From Cliona cf. orientalis (Eukaryota > Porifera > Demospongiae > Clionaida > Clionaidae), in assembly GCA_963930775.1 (NCBI GenBank), contig OZ005689.1, positions 15,004,923 to 15,068,922 of the forward strand: 64,000 nt of DNA. The letters are read 5' to 3'. The position numbers and the translations under genes are program-made. Positions 24,481 through 37,615 of this stretch are shown one piece after another; positions within the stretch are counted from its first letter, which is position 1, and the number at the start of each line of letters is the position of its first letter. The notes under the pieces were generated by a model. That model ran no database searches. It saw nothing but the letters and a program-made list of their open reading frames with translations, and was not told where the DNA came from.

Positions 24481-26446
24481 TGCCAGTGGATGGCCAACGC
24501 CATGAGCAAATTCATTACAGGTGTTAAAAGTTTAATAATGACCGTATTGTTAAGTCAAGACAAAAACCCACTATGCATGACACTTTGGATTTACAAAGGT
24601 TTAATGGACTACGGAACCCCCCCTGCTATAACTGCTTCATAGAGGTCTGTCAGTATGCCACTGCATGGTACTTCTACCAGAGTAGTTATTTGATGGCAGT
24701 CCCAGGTTGGGGAGAATCCTAGAATCCACCAATTATTAGCCTCCTCCTGGTAACAGGCATGCAGCTAGTAGCTGGTTACCAGAGTGAGTTACGACTTGGG
24801 GCCCATAATATATGTCAGAGGTGGGCCTACCATGATCTCTGATGCCATACCCCCAACCATAGGACTAATCACGTCAAGGCAAGCTTGATGGAGTAAAAAA
24901 CAAAAAAATGTGCACGTGGTGGGTGAGGAGGGTGAAATTGAAATTGCTCCTTTGTTCACGAACGTTCTACACACTCTCGGGTGATAGCTACTTCTGCTGC
25001 TCTCATGTGTCTCTATAAACTCACAGTCAGCTATGAATAGGCAGAGGTGCAGCCCTGGCAGGTGCATAACTGCTTCCTGCCAGACTGGTTTGGACTGGCT
25101 GTTTTATAATATACATGTTTCTCACAATCTTGCAAGGGCTGCATGTAGGCCAGCAGCCCTTACATACCAGAAAATTATTGTGATCTCCAGCAGTATGTTA
25201 CAGTATGTGGCAACAGCTTCAATTGTGCAATGCTCAGCTGTAATTCAAGTAATGGATAAAATAATTATAGTAATGGCTCCTCGACAGCATGACTCCTTAA
25301 ATTAGGTGGCAGTGGTACACTAGGGTATTTTCCCATAATTGTGCCATTTTATGGCTCATTAACTTCCACTTAGCTAGCTACTTAATATTATGTATCATAA
25401 TTAATTTATTATTATTCATCACTAATTAACGTGTTTATTATGTGTGTGCGTGTTGGGAGCACTCCATTGATACGTCCCACACTATGATAGACACACTCAA
25501 TCCCATACTTGTATTAGTGAGCTAGCTAGGGGACGGATTCACAAAATTAATGTCCCCAAGAGATAGGAGTGTTGAACTGCATTCTACTGCATTTTGGAAA
25601 CTTGACGTCATGTGAAAAATCACCTAAAGGACCTCTCTTTAATAATTATGGCTTATGTTTGACTGTATGGCTGCACATTTTATGTTCATTATGTAAATCA
25701 GCGCAGTAATGCTGTGCACGAACAATCTCTTGATAATATTTTGATGAGGTAATCATTAGCTACATAGCTACTTCCCCAGAGGTGTCAAGTTGTCCTCTCA
25801 GTGTATAGTGGTTATTCTAAGAAAAGGATCATGCATTCTTTTCCATTTATAGCACTGCTGAGTATATAGCTACTTATCAAAACTAGAATGATTACAAATT
25901 TATTGTGCTGTTATATTAAGTGCACTAGTTAGATATTCATGACTTGTGTAAAAGAGAGAATCATGCATCCGCAGTGCTAGTGATTATAAGCAACTTATGT
26001 GGGTGTCCATGTGTATGTGAGTTCTCCAGCTGATCATCATGCCGCGTGGTAAACAACTACTTTCTAAGATGATATGCATGGATCAGGCCGGAAAAATAAT
26101 TGTAATAGTATGGTCAAAATCAATATTGATTGTATACACCTCATCAGGATACACCAGTATACAAAACTTATTAAGAACAGAAAGTCCAAACTAAAGACAA
26201 CGCAACCGATTCAATTCAACACATGGACTAATTTTGTGACATCGAGCATCTGACATTCAACTCTATCTATTAATCTACAGCTCTTCCTATAGCTAGGTTA
26301 TTGCCACTTATTGGCCTCTTAAAATTCGAACATAACAGCAGCATCATTATCAAACATGCAGCATCAATATCCCTTTCACAATCATGAACAATTAATTTTG
26401 GGCAAGAAGGATACACAATAATATTATTAATAACTCTTAGTGATTA
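24481..26446. other. Duplicated spacer between relic and minus gene C
   Basis: 24700-25160 (GTTACCAGAGTGAGTTACG; GCAAGCTTGATGGAG; GGACTGGTTTGG-like) recurs at 35105-35550. 25272-25730 (GTGGTACACTAGGGTATTTT; TTCACAAAATTAATGTCCCC; AAAGGACCTCTCTTT) recurs at 51771-52160. 26140-26420 recurs at 20945-21240. The spacer is thus stitched from blocks of the cassette unit. No gene is seen. Confidence 0.5.
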
Positions 26447-27365
26447 TTATAGTACTATCATGACAAAAATTAAGCAAATCAGTGAGCAGAACAGCAGTAA
26501 CATTCTCTCCACTATTACTTTAAAGCTTGAAGAAGTCATAGTCTCTTGATTCAGATATGCGGATGATATGGCTGTAATTTGTTCAGTAGTCTCTTGATCC
26601 AGGTGTGTAGATGCTGTGGATGTAATTTGCTTGATAGTACTAGTCTCTTGATCCGGATCTGCAGATGCTGTGGTTGTAGTTTGCTCGGTATACGTAGTCT
26701 CTTGATCCAGATCTGCAGCTGTAGTTTGTCCAGTCGTCTCTTGATTGCAGTTGCAATCGGGTTGAGGAGTAATTATGTTGTATTTTCGCGGCAAAGGGTA
26801 ACAGTAATTATTACTTGGGTCACGGCTTCTAATATAGACAACACCTTGTAAATGTTTATGCTTTTCTTCTGTTATTTGAATCTTTATGTGATAAATACAT
26901 TTATTTGTTCTGATATCAACATTATCACGATTAGCACTATGATTAGTGTATGAGATAGTCTGATTTGCAGCGGGCTCAAATTCGTTGAGGGGTTGCCATC
27001 TTTCCTGTTTGAAGGAATAGTAAGTGAATTCAGCGTGAGAACAATCAGTGTTTAATGTGAGATTTGATGAATCATTGTATTGATTAAATTCTGAGTTGGT
27101 TGTCCAGACAAGAGAGCATGAAGTTTCTGCATATCAAGGTAAATTAATATTGACGTTTAAACCTTAAGAATTACCATTGTATAAGTGCATCGAATAAAAA
27201 TTTAATTAATACATTGCCACCACATCCTAATGCACTATCATGCATGATATTAATAATAATAATATTATTATTACTAGCTAGCTATTTGTGGAGCTAACCT
27301 GCCAATGATGCTATAGAGACAATCATTAGCAACCACAGCAGGGTGTTGGCACTGGAGTCCTTCAT
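26447..27365 (-). CDS. Cassette C minus gene: GPI-anchored six-cysteine protein
   Basis: Exons 27299-27365 and 26447-27126 give 248 residues. Signal peptide MKDSSANTLLWLLMIVSIAS.. in exon 1; the six-cysteine domain is closest to copies B and D (TSCSLVWTTNSEFNQYNDSS). A stalk of about 70 residues has TTEQIT, QTTTTASADPDQ and DQETT units, then the hydrophobic C-terminal signal MLLLFCSLICLIFVM. In the anchor region SSSC reads SSSF. It is divergent with receptor 2 at 28219; the intervening promoter has a repeat insertion of about 600 bases. Confidence 0.83.
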
Positions 27366-28218
27366 AATAATAGTATTCAGTTTTATCACGTCCAAATGTG
27401 CAGTATCGATCAGAATATCCACTTAGAAATAGCTGCACCACGGCTATGATTGGAAAATACCATGACATCATTTCCTTGCAATTAGTCACGTTCTTGCGCA
27501 ATAGTACACCAATCGCGCGCGCATGCGCAAGCTCTTTCGCCTGAACAGGAAGAGAAACTAGAGCTCTATAGAGCACATACCCCGCGCGCACATTGCGCAA
27601 TCTATAGAGCTGCTTTTATTGCTCCTTGCCGTTGTATCAAAGGCTTATAGACCCCGAGAGCCATCGGTTTCAATAGCTATAGGGCTCTTGGTGATATCTG
27701 TCAAAACATCACTGACTCTCTCTCTGCACCAGGTGTAGACTAGGTAGATATAGGTATCTTATACATTCTGATTCAATGGGCCTTTGCATTCCAATCAGTG
27801 GATAGCTTACCAGCCAAACGTATGGCACTAGCATTATTGACGATCTTTACCATTACATAATATTCAATGTTATGCGCGTGAGCAGAAAGCACAAGGCCTT
27901 CATGCATAACGCATTGGTGGGCACTGTCGATAGGCGTGGTTACGAAGGCTAACAGAAAGGCACCATTTGTGACGCTCGTGGACCATATCCCTCGATTCGA
28001 AGCATACTGGAGCCCGTTTTTCGCCAAATTCGACTGACTCATTATGCTTACTAGTCGCTCAGGTGCCTAGACCTCCAGATATGGCGATTTTTCTGCTAAC
28101 AACGACAACAACAACGACGACACGACCGATTACTTTACCCCCCTTGCGCATGCGCGCGGGGTAATAAGACCGTTTCTGAGCGTTGATGCCATCATAGTAG
28201 TAGGCCTTCTGATGAGCT
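27366..28218. promoter_or_regulatory. Divergent promoter of cassette C
   Basis: It holds TGACATCATTTC (about 27466), CCAAT (27509-27513) and GCGCATGCGC (27519-27528), as in B and D. After GAACAGGAAGAG it is split by a repeat element (27557-28164). The remaining GATGCCATCATAGTAGTA segment directly precedes the receptor start. No TATA box is evident for the minus gene here. Confidence 0.65.
27557..28164 (-). mobile_element. GCGCATGCGC-bearing element inserted in promoter C
   Basis: One end reads ACTAGAGCTCTATAGAGCAC then ATACCCCGCGCGC; the other is TTGCGCATGCGCGCGGGGTA. The interior matches 53806-54353 almost throughout (CACTGACTCTCTCTCTGCAC; TATGGCGATTTTTCTGCTAA, both reversed). Removing it would restore the compact promoter seen in B and D, so it is a clean insertion. 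No recognisable protein. Confidence 0.75.
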
Positions 28219-31200
28219 ATGTCGAACCAAATATTCTTTACAGCTTTCTTGCTCCCTGCTCTTTGCTTCACTAATATACTCTCAGATGGTGAGTACTGCA
28301 TACTGTGCATGCAAAGAGTAGAGTCTTGTTTTGCTAATTAAATTTTCGTAATTTTTCATTATTCATTTTCGGGCATTTCTTGAGAAAATTAACCTATGAC
28401 ATTCTGTGTATCGCAGTTCTTCAGCATCCTGAGTCCCAAAATGTACTTGTTGGAAGCAATACAACCTTTTTGTGCAGAATTCGTTTCAATCAGTCAAACA
28501 TAATTTGGAAGGCACTCTCTCCCGGGGCCAATGCACTAAGACAGCTCTCTCAAGATGAAGGGAATGGTGTTTATATTCATGAAATTCAGATCTCAGTAGA
28601 TCAAGGATATAATTCAACACTGACTATTGTAATCACCTGCTCTAATGTAGAAACATGGAATGGGACAATACTTCAGTGCTCTGCTGAATCTGGCAGTCGA
28701 CCACTTTCAAGCAATAGAGCCACTTTAGCAATCCATAAATCTCTCAGTAAGACTTAGTGTTATTACTCATCTGCATATACATCTATGCTAATAATGTTAT
28801 ACACATCGGTCTGGTATGTGAGTAAAAATAAAATTTAATATGCAACTGGGCCTGATCTGCCAGGGAATTGTTAAGGAGGTGGGTCCTTGGATAGTCAGGG
28901 TGGCCTATAGCTTATAGCTTCATTGTAATTCTTTCATGTCATGTAGTACTGAAGAGGCCATCCACCATTATTAAACAATCATCTACCCCTTTGTCTACTA
29001 TAATATTTTATGCATAGCCCAATTGTACCTTCTGGATCAGAGGGAGGGGTTGCTATTATGATAAAATTTTGGTCTCTAAAATTAATATTCCCCACCTCGA
29101 TCAACTTTGATGATTAAGAGAGTACTACATGAGTGACATAGCCAGTTCATGCAGTACTCCAATGAATAAGCTCACAATGATTGCAAACAAGGTATCAAAA
29201 TTAAACGTGCATGTGACTACTTCAAATTGGCATGGCATTAGGGAATCACAAATAATTATTATTGATAAACATGCATAATTATATTATAATTATATTATGT
29301 GACCTGGTATGAAAAAAGGGACCACTTGGGATATTTTATAAAACTTGAGGTTTTGACATGGATTGATAGGTCTATTGTGTGCTGAATCCAATGGTGCAAG
29401 TTTTATGAAAACACACTGATCACAAGCCAAGTTTTGACCATTTTTATGCACTCGGGTAGATATAATATTCTTTTTTCAGAAAATGCACATTTTTAATAGT
29501 TTGTATGCGTTCAAGTAAGTAATAACACCCTTAGTAAACATGTTCCAACTCTATGAATATAGCATAATATGAAGCCAAAAATCTACATTTTCTAATAGAC
29601 TAAAAACAGAAAAGTAATCTTCCACACATTTTAGCAATTATTAGAATAAAATTTTATCCCAAGTGGTCCCTTTTCTCATAGCAGATCACATTTATGCGAT
29701 GCATACAATGTCATACCACTAAACTGCAAAAAAACTTAATGCAAAACCATGCATGTGTACAACAATACTGGAGATTTCACAGTATCTTGTTTAGATTGTG
29801 GCACTGTTTTCATCATCTGAAATGTACTGAGAAATTAACTTATACCTCCCAAAGGCAATCTGATCTTTGCATGCAAAGATCAGAAATCTCTAATTAATAT
29901 GCATGTTTGTCAATATGTGACTCCCAAACCAATCTTGTGCTGCAAGTGTTCCTGTCAACACTGTATAATGGTGTCTGATCTGCAGATGACACTGATCTGC
30001 TAATGGTCTCAGGTGGACTCTGCTCTGTGATTGAGGCCCCCACATTTGTTGCTGTTTAGCGACATGTATGCACTGCATGGTATAAAATTTACGCATGTTT
30101 GTCAATATGTCATTCCCAAATTATTCTCGTGCTACAAGTGTTCCTGCATGTCAACACTGTCTGATGACACTGATCTGCTTAGCCTAATGGTCTCAGCTGG
30201 ACTCTGCTTTGCGTTTGAGGCCACTACAGGTGCCGGCATCTGTTACTAACCCTCACCGCAAAGTATTCAGGCAGAATTTTGGCCTTCCATCTGTCTGTAT
30301 ACTTGTCACAACTCTCCTTATGCTACGTGTGATTTATGTCGCGTAGAGTAGTGGTCAATTCTTGACTATATATAGATACTAATTACACTGCCATGAGCAA
30401 TACTTTTAGAAATTACTAAGTCTGGTATTATCTTCATAGGACCTCTCCCACCATTGAACTTGCTGATAACTCCCATTAACACAAGTGTCCTGCGCTTAAG
30501 CTGGAACAGTACTTCTACATTTCGCTGGCCCAATTATCAAATTGATAGCTTCAGTGTGAATGTCACTAACATCAACAGCTCACAAAGACTCTTAGAGGTT
30601 TCAACAGGATTTCAGAATTCAACTGAAATTGGGCGATTTAATCTCAGTATCGATGTTCTGCAACCTTGTACTAAGTTTAAGTTCAGTGTCTCATCTATCA
30701 GTGCCACATACGGAGAGAGTGATCCTAGTTTCATTATCGGAGGATTTCCTGAAGGTCTCTATATTATAAACAGTATCTACCATTAGAATTGGCAACAATA
30801 ATATTCTTATTATTATGTTTCTCTTTCAGCCCTCAATGAAATAAGCATCATTGGCACTGAGGTGTATTTCCATGCCAATGGTAGTCCGCTTGTTGATCTG
30901 GAAATACAAGTTTGTAGACATCATTATTTTTTTAAAGTGCATTGTAATCGCATTATGTGTCATAGCTGCCTTCAACTGTTTGTCCTTATCAAGACATAGA
31001 TTATTCAATCGTGATCATAGAAGGGTGGCCCTCAGACGTGATTCAAAACTCAACATTTCGTCATCGAGGATCTGGTAGTGTTCAACACTGGATTACATCT
31101 GGGCTTAGCAATAACAAATATTATTCAATAATTGTGATGGCAGGAGAATCTGAAGCAAGTACTAATTTTGGTAAGCCATCAATCAAATTAAAATAAAGTA

Positions 31201-32894
31201 TTGGAAATTGCTGAGGATTCACTCTCATTCACTATTAATAATAATATTATAATATTATTATTATAATAACACTATTATCATAAGTGCTAACTTTAATCAG
31301 TAAATTATTAAGTGTTATATTATATTGATGAGCTAATATTATAGCTGCTCTTTCCTCGTGTAAACATATAATAGATGGTAATTTTAGGTATGCGAGTGAA
31401 AAATTTGAATAATTATGCCAGATAATTAATGAGCTTGATCGCTAGCTATAGTAATAGTCCCTTCATCCCTTCTCCACATGTTGTCAATAAGCTTTGACAC
31501 TGAACTATAATTATTATGATTTCCTACACTACACAAGCCTCTTCCTAACATGTTTGTTTTACAAATAAAGGACAGAATATTATTAATTTTCACCTACTAT
31601 AATATTATAGACATAGATGAGCATATATATGTTATTATTTCAAAATTGTGAAACGATCGTCAAAGTTAGTGATAATAATTGTTGCTGTTTACAGATACGA
31701 ATCCTTGCATGCATGCATGCACTGTAAATAAAGAGGCATTTCCACATTTGCAGCTTTAGGAAAGCTATAGGAAATTTTATGTTTCAGATAAAGTTTAATG
31801 CACATGCAGAGTAGTATAGTACAGAGCAGAATTTCATGTATATCAGGAAATTTTGCCCTGTTCTATACCACCTTATGCATTAAATTGATCTCACACACCA
31901 AATTTATTTGCCTACATGCAGATAAAGTAAATGCCACTTGTTTACAGTGATTAATTGGCTTGGGCTTTCAGATGTCAAAATTAAGTACTCATTGAAGGTG
32001 TAATTGTTTATGGCACCTAGCTGGGTACCGGTATTCTAACATGTACCCAAATTCTATCCCTTCTTCACTCTGCAGCTAGCAGTGAAGATGCTGAATCAGA
32101 TGGACACAAACTTATTCTCTACATTATACTGTTGAGCATTCTGCTAGCAGTGGTCACACTGATACTAGTCATCATCATTACTGTATTCTTATTTGTATAC
32201 GTTAAAGGAAAGAGAAAGTTCGGTGAGGACACTATCACGGCATCTAGATCCTCTCCCGCCTCCCCCTACTCTAATTTTTGAAACTGTATTCCATGACCGG
32301 TAACAAATTTCTAAATCTGCCAGTGCGAAAATTAAATTTTTCTCAATAATTATTTTTAGGCTAGCCTACTATTTACATGTAGATACAATGTTTCTTGAGC
32401 TTTCCAAATCTTGTTTTAGTGCATGATAGAGTAATTGAGTTTATCACACCGGACTTGCACTCCCGCATAAAAATTACTATCTTTTAATAAATTTTTTAGG
32501 TGGCCAGAGTACCCAAAAGAGGGTGATGGTGGATAACCCCATCTATAATCAAGGATCTGTACCTCTGTACGACACCATACCTGCAGAAACCCTGAAGGAC
32601 TCAGAAATGAAAGATGCATCAACCTTTTCAGCCTTCAAGACCTCACCTCCAACCGTCAAAGCTGCTAATGCATATTATATGAATAAATTGCCCCATTCAC
32701 CTTCACTAACAAAATCCTCAGGCAATATACGTGCACCTAATGTGAGCTTCAATCATGAAGTTGATGCTGCTAATGATAGTGGTACTGTCTCATCTCTTGA
32801 GTGTGTCAAGAAATTCAGTGCCGATGATAATCATGGAGAAGAAAATTACACAGTAATGCTCCCTGGCGTTACAGTTGCATACAGCAAGTCATAA
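28219..32894 (+). CDS. Cassette C plus gene: Ig-FN3-FN3 single-pass receptor
   Basis: Seven exons: 28219-28288, 28417-28746, 30440-30754, 30830-30909, 30966-31170, 32076-32222, 32500-32894. Phases match and give 513 residues. Domains are as in receptor A: signal peptide (MSNQIFFTAFLLPALCF..), Ig (FLCRI..LQCSA), two FN3-like, membrane span (ILYIILLSILLAVVTLILVI), tail. The 75-base stem exon of receptors A and D is decayed here: near 31975 only TCAAAATT and ACTCATTGAAGG remain. That exon begins and ends in phase 1, so skipping it keeps the frame. Tail tyrosines: NPIYNQ, VPLYDTI, AYYMN, NYTVML. The promoter is shared with minus gene C. Confidence 0.85.
29298..29691. mobile_element. Inverted-repeat element with GGGACCACT ends (copy 1, receptor 2 intron 2)
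   Basis: Ends of about 37 bases are inverted copies (ATGTGACCTGG..AAAAGGGACCACTTGGGATA). The same family lies at 50346-50730, and a single end lies at 62371-62420. It has no reading frame and is a non-autonomous DNA element. Confidence 0.75.
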
Positions 32895-34699
32895 GTTTAA
32901 TTTTTACTGTGTTACAAAGATAGACAAGTCCTGTTAATTAGTAATAAAATTTTGTGTGGAACTTGAAACGTTAGCAGCATAATCATCCAGATAATTGCTA
33001 TAGTGTATTGCATTATGACATTGTGGTGATTACTGTGATGAATTCTAAGAATAATAATTATTATTAAATATACCAGAGCACCATAAAATTAATTACACTG
33101 CACATGGAGCACCACATAGAATCAATCGAGTATTGATCGAAGCACCGGATCTAGTGGAGGCGTGGATGCATGGGGGTATGTATACATCTGGCGCCATAAT
33201 ACCGCTAATGGATACCTCATGATAAAATATAAAATATTATATGCAGCACATGTTTAGAATCATTAATTGAAAAAAATCACACAACTAATATTCCGTTTAT
33301 GAATGGTAATGATCACTATCATGGTTTTAACTAATATGTATCACGGCGCTGGCGTATGAGAAAGTCCTCACTCTAACACAAATGCGAGCTGCCAGACATG
33401 GTACAAACACCCCCTCCCCAGGAACACCAATGGTGCTGTTGCTGTGCCTATGGGATGTGGTTAAAGGCACTGAGTGCAAACCTACATCACATGGGGAAGT
33501 CCTCACCGGTAGTGCTATTTAGAGCCCAAGCATTCTATTCACGGGTAAAGAATTGCCCAGTCAAGCATGGGCATTGTTGTAAGCATTTCCTTTTATGGTA
33601 TGACTTGGGGGGTTCCCATCAGTAGCTGTGGCATTGCATTGCATTGCACAATCATTACTCATGAATATTGCCCAATAGTCTGTGCTACAATTGAAGCATA
33701 CCAAAATTTAATTGTGTTTGCTAGCTGATCACTGTATGTAGCAATATTAATAGCTTCAGTTATGCAAAGGGAAAATCTACGGTTACATGCAGCCAAGGGT
33801 GGGCCCTGCCAACAAGTCTTGCTGGCCAGATTCTCTAATCCATTTCAAGTTTTGTGAGGATGCATCAATAATTTGCGAGGCATAAAGTCATAACAAATTA
33901 TTATGTGAATAGCTGGATCTCAAGATTATTACTATGCAACGATTTTCATTGGTATATTGCGTCTTTTTTTATCACTGTAGCTGTAATGATATAATATTAC
34001 GATGAATACTATCAATCATAATGAAAGTAAGGGTAGAAGTTAATAATACAATCGTGTTGGTATGTGTAGCTGCCAACCACTGAAGGGCATTGATTAGTCC
34101 TGCCAACATTGTGTTGATGCATCCATCACAAAACTTAAAATGGGGGATAGAGAATCTGCATGGATAGATTATAATTTTATAGCTCATGCTCATTAACACA
34201 CTGTTTTAGTACATTGCATATTCATCATAAACACACTATAATAACTATAATGTATAATTGATAATTTTGACGATGTAATCATTATACTTTACCTGAGGTA
34301 TAATTAAAAGTTTTATGGGTGACAGTGATTAGCTACTGCTACTCTTACTCAACACAAGACTCAGTGCACAATGCACAATGTATGCATTGCATGCTTGAAC
34401 CATAAAGTAATGCCATGAGCATAAAATAAACTGTTTATTTTAGGCATAAGAGGATCAGGCATTCCTTTCCCATTTATAGCAATGTTGAGTAGCTAACTAT
34501 CAGTCAAAACTCTAGTGCTGCATTGCTCAATACTCACATTTTAATTTTGCAATTGTTTTAATGTTATGCAAAAAATTAATGTTTAGGGTATTCACGACTT
34601 GTGATCGAAAGATAACGATTACAATCAGCTTTCGACATTGTGGGTATACATCTGTTAATTATAAAAATATTCAATATCCATGAATTTGTCATGAACACA
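32895..34699. other. 3' flank of receptor C, duplicated blocks
   Basis: No gene. 33100-33200 matches the flanks of receptors A and D (ATCTGGCGCC block). 33390-33910 matches 23040-23540. 34370-34660 matches 23690-23950. These are spacer blocks of the cassette unit. Confidence 0.5.
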
Positions 34700-34930
34700 T
34701 TGTTCTTCAGAAATTTAATGACAAATATCAAGGGGAAGAATAGTGGTAGTGGTAATGGTAACATACTCTCAATTGTTATTCTTAAAGACGTCAAAATTAT
34801 GATGAGCAGATAGGTGGATGCAATAACATTAATTATGCTGTGGCTTTATACCTTGTTCAGATTGACAAGTATTTACAAATGTTTTATATCTGAGTAACAA
34901 AAGGGCTGATAGCGTAGTGTCCTCGGCACT
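34700..34930 (-). pseudogene. Relic of a minus-gene 3' end
   Basis: GGGGAAGAATAGTGGTAGTG, GGTAACATACTCTCAA and GCTGTGGCTTTATACCTTGT follow the relic at 23990-24200 and, more distantly, the anchor and stalk codons of the live minus genes. The frames are destroyed. It is in the same position relative to the receptor as the other relics. Confidence 0.6.
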
Positions 34931-36392
34931 TGATCCTATGGTTAAGTCAAGACAAAAACCCACTATGAAGGACATTTGGATCTACAATGGTTTAATTGAC
35001 TACGGCAATCCCCTGCTAACTGCTTCACAGAGGTGCCGCTGCATGGTATACGAACTCTGACCAGAGTAGTTATTTGGTGGAAGTCCCATGGAGGTTTGGG
35101 AGAATCCTAGGATCCACCAGCTAGCTATAATAGCCTCCTCCTGGTAACAGGCATGCAGCTAGCCGGTTATCAGAGTGAGTTACGGCTTGGGGCCCACAGT
35201 AATATACGTACATCAGAGGTGGGCCTACCACGACCTCTGATGCCGTTCCCCTAACTATAGCACTAATCACGCCAAGGCAAGCTTGATGGAGAAAAAAATA
35301 TGAATCATAGTAAAAATGTGGTGAGTGAGGAGGGTGAAAATTGCTCCTCTGCTCACGAATATTCCGCACATTCCGATAGTTACTTCTGCTGCTCTCAAGT
35401 GTCTCTAAACTCACAGTCAGCTATAGGTGCAGCCCTGGCGGATGCATAGCTACTTCCTGCCGGACTGGTTTGGACTGTCTGCTATAAAAATATTATACAT
35501 GTTTTATTTCTCACAATCGTGCAAGGGCTACCTACAGGCAGCAGCCCTTACAAGGTGAATGAAGTGTACCTCTCAATTAGCCTACTTTAATGATTCATTC
35601 AACTTCATATAACATGCAACATAATATTATGCATAAGTGCTCATCATGCAGGTCCTAGACACCATGCAATGGCAACAAAGGCTTAGGATAACTGTCACCC
35701 TCATGATGGTTACTCATTCACACAGTGCCACATTTTGGAATGTCACTATAATATTATAATAATACTCATTATAATATTAGCATTTCATCTAGCAATAAAA
35801 AGTTATGGTGAAAGTACAATAATTTATATAAGACGTACTTTTTAGGAGAGTTTATTTTTTTTCCAGAGACCTAGCTTTTTTTTATTCCTTGTTGCTTTTA
35901 GCATTACATGTACTGTAGTACACGTACTAATGCCATTACTGCTTGCCAGATCCTTGACGCTACGAACCTGCATGGGAAGGCATGAACTCTTACATGGAAT
36001 ACATCACAGATTAAGGGCAAGTCCTACCTCACCAACTCTATAATAATTAATATTATTAGAATATTATTAGAAATGCTATAATTATTTAAATATTATTATG
36101 TGTGTCCGGGCACCAGCCCTGCATGGCTTTCACAACTACATCATGAACTGCAGTTTTGCATTGAACAATTCATTGATTAATATTATGAACATTGCGGCCC
36201 AAGAATCTGTGCTATATATTTACAATACTGTGCATACCAGAAAATTTAAATTATTATGATGTCTAGCAGTATGTGGCAACAACTTGTATATATTGCGCAA
36301 TGCTCAGCTGTTCATAATTAATTTTCATAATAATATTAATAGACATGTAGGTGGCTTGAAGCATGTTTGCACAAGTCAATATAATAACAAGT
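34931..36392. other. Duplicated spacer, no gene
   Basis: 34931-35550 is a close copy of about 24540-25160. The remainder is AT-rich with nothing recognisable. Low-complexity T runs lie at 35860-35885. Confidence 0.45.
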
Positions 36393-36775
36393 ATTGAATA
36401 AAATTGAAGGATGAAGTAGGGATGGCAGGATCAAAAAGTACACAAACAAGATTTGTAAGGGATAATCGCATCTACTATACATCCCTACGCTTGCTTTTCT
36501 TTATTATTATGCACTTATTAATATCAACATACTTGTCGAGTGAAGTATGTGGAAGACATTCACTGACAGGTTATTCCTAGTTGTCACGATGGTGGGATGG
36601 TCAGTTTGATTCAATCACATGCATTATTACTGGGGTTTTTTTTGCATCCCTCCGTGAACTTGAAAGCAAGCGTAGGGATGTATAGTAGCTAGATGTGATT
36701 ATCCCTTATAAATCTTGTTTGTGTAGCTACTTTTTGATCCTGCCATCCCTACTTCATCCTTCAATTTTATTCAAT
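36393..36775. repeat. Fold-back element with ~105-bp inverted arms
   Basis: The left arm starts ATTGAATAAAATTGAAGG and contains GTAGGGATGGCAGGATC; the right arm is its complement to 36775, differing by small insertions (TAGC). The central 170 bases are unique. The arms contain ACATCCCTACGCTTGCTTT. No coding capacity. Confidence 0.75.
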
Positions 36776-37299
36776 TGTTTTTATACTTGTTCCTGTTCTT
36801 TTTTTATTGCACCAATAGTGCATTTTATCAATGCCATCTTATATGCAACTTCTAATTAAGTGGACAATGGGAGGTGCCGAAGTTTCGTAGCCACGCCTCT
36901 TACTAACTTGCGTTCATATTCCTAGCAGGCCGCTGATAAAGTTGAAGGCTGTTTTAGGCGGCCCAAGTAGTGATGAGACTCTTCCGTTTAGGGAGAAAAT
37001 CAAGTTCTAAATTTTATTGTTAGCAGCAGCTACTCGGTATAGCTAACTCTGTGATCCAGTGTACGTTACCGTTCCTCGAGCCTTGCGCCTTCAAGAGTCC
37101 GACGCCGCTGTTATGATATCCCGGTGTATGAGGCTAAGTTCCAGCGGAGCATTAGCGCTGCACGCGCTAGTGAGTAGCTCGCCTATGCCTAGCCTAGCGC
37201 CTTACCGCTCCCCGAGCCTTGCGCCTTCTTATCCATGATCGATCCAGCGCGCTGCTGCACGCGCTTAGCTCGCCTCGGCCTCAGGTCGAGGATCGAGCG
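36776..37299. other. GC-rich island at the transposon target, left half
   Basis: It is much richer in CpG than its surroundings and contains a tandem pair of related segments (CGAGCCTTGCGCCTTC near 37078 and 37216; GCTGCACGCGCT near 37158 and 37253). The last nine bases, GATCGAGCG (37291-37299), are the target duplication of the transposon that follows. Its right half lies at 46135-46390. Confidence 0.5.
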
Positions 37300-37387
37300 T
37301 AGCCTCGTACCCAGGCCGCTCCCACGTTTTCAATGTTGCACGCAGAAAAGGGGGAGGGCCTGGGAGATAATGTCACGTGCGTGACGT
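37300..37387 (+). repeat. Left terminal inverted repeat of the transposon
   Basis: 88 bases beginning TAGCCTCGTACCCAGG and ending CACGTGCGTGACGT, perfectly complementary to 46047-46134. The inner end carries a CACGTG palindrome. Confidence 0.92.
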
Positions 37388-37615
37388 CACATCAGTGCCT
37401 CATGAAAAGAGCGTGGGTGCAGGAATATCGAATGTTGTGGTCAAGCCACGTGGCCACGTGGGGCGTGGCACTATTGCATGCAACGTTGGCTGCATGAGTC
37501 CGCGCGCCTTTGCCGCGAAGTCTCATTTTTTTGTGATTACGTCTCTCTTGGTATTTCTTGGCTACTACACGGGCCTGACGTGTCTAAAAGAAGATCAAGA
37601 TCGTCAACGTCGATC

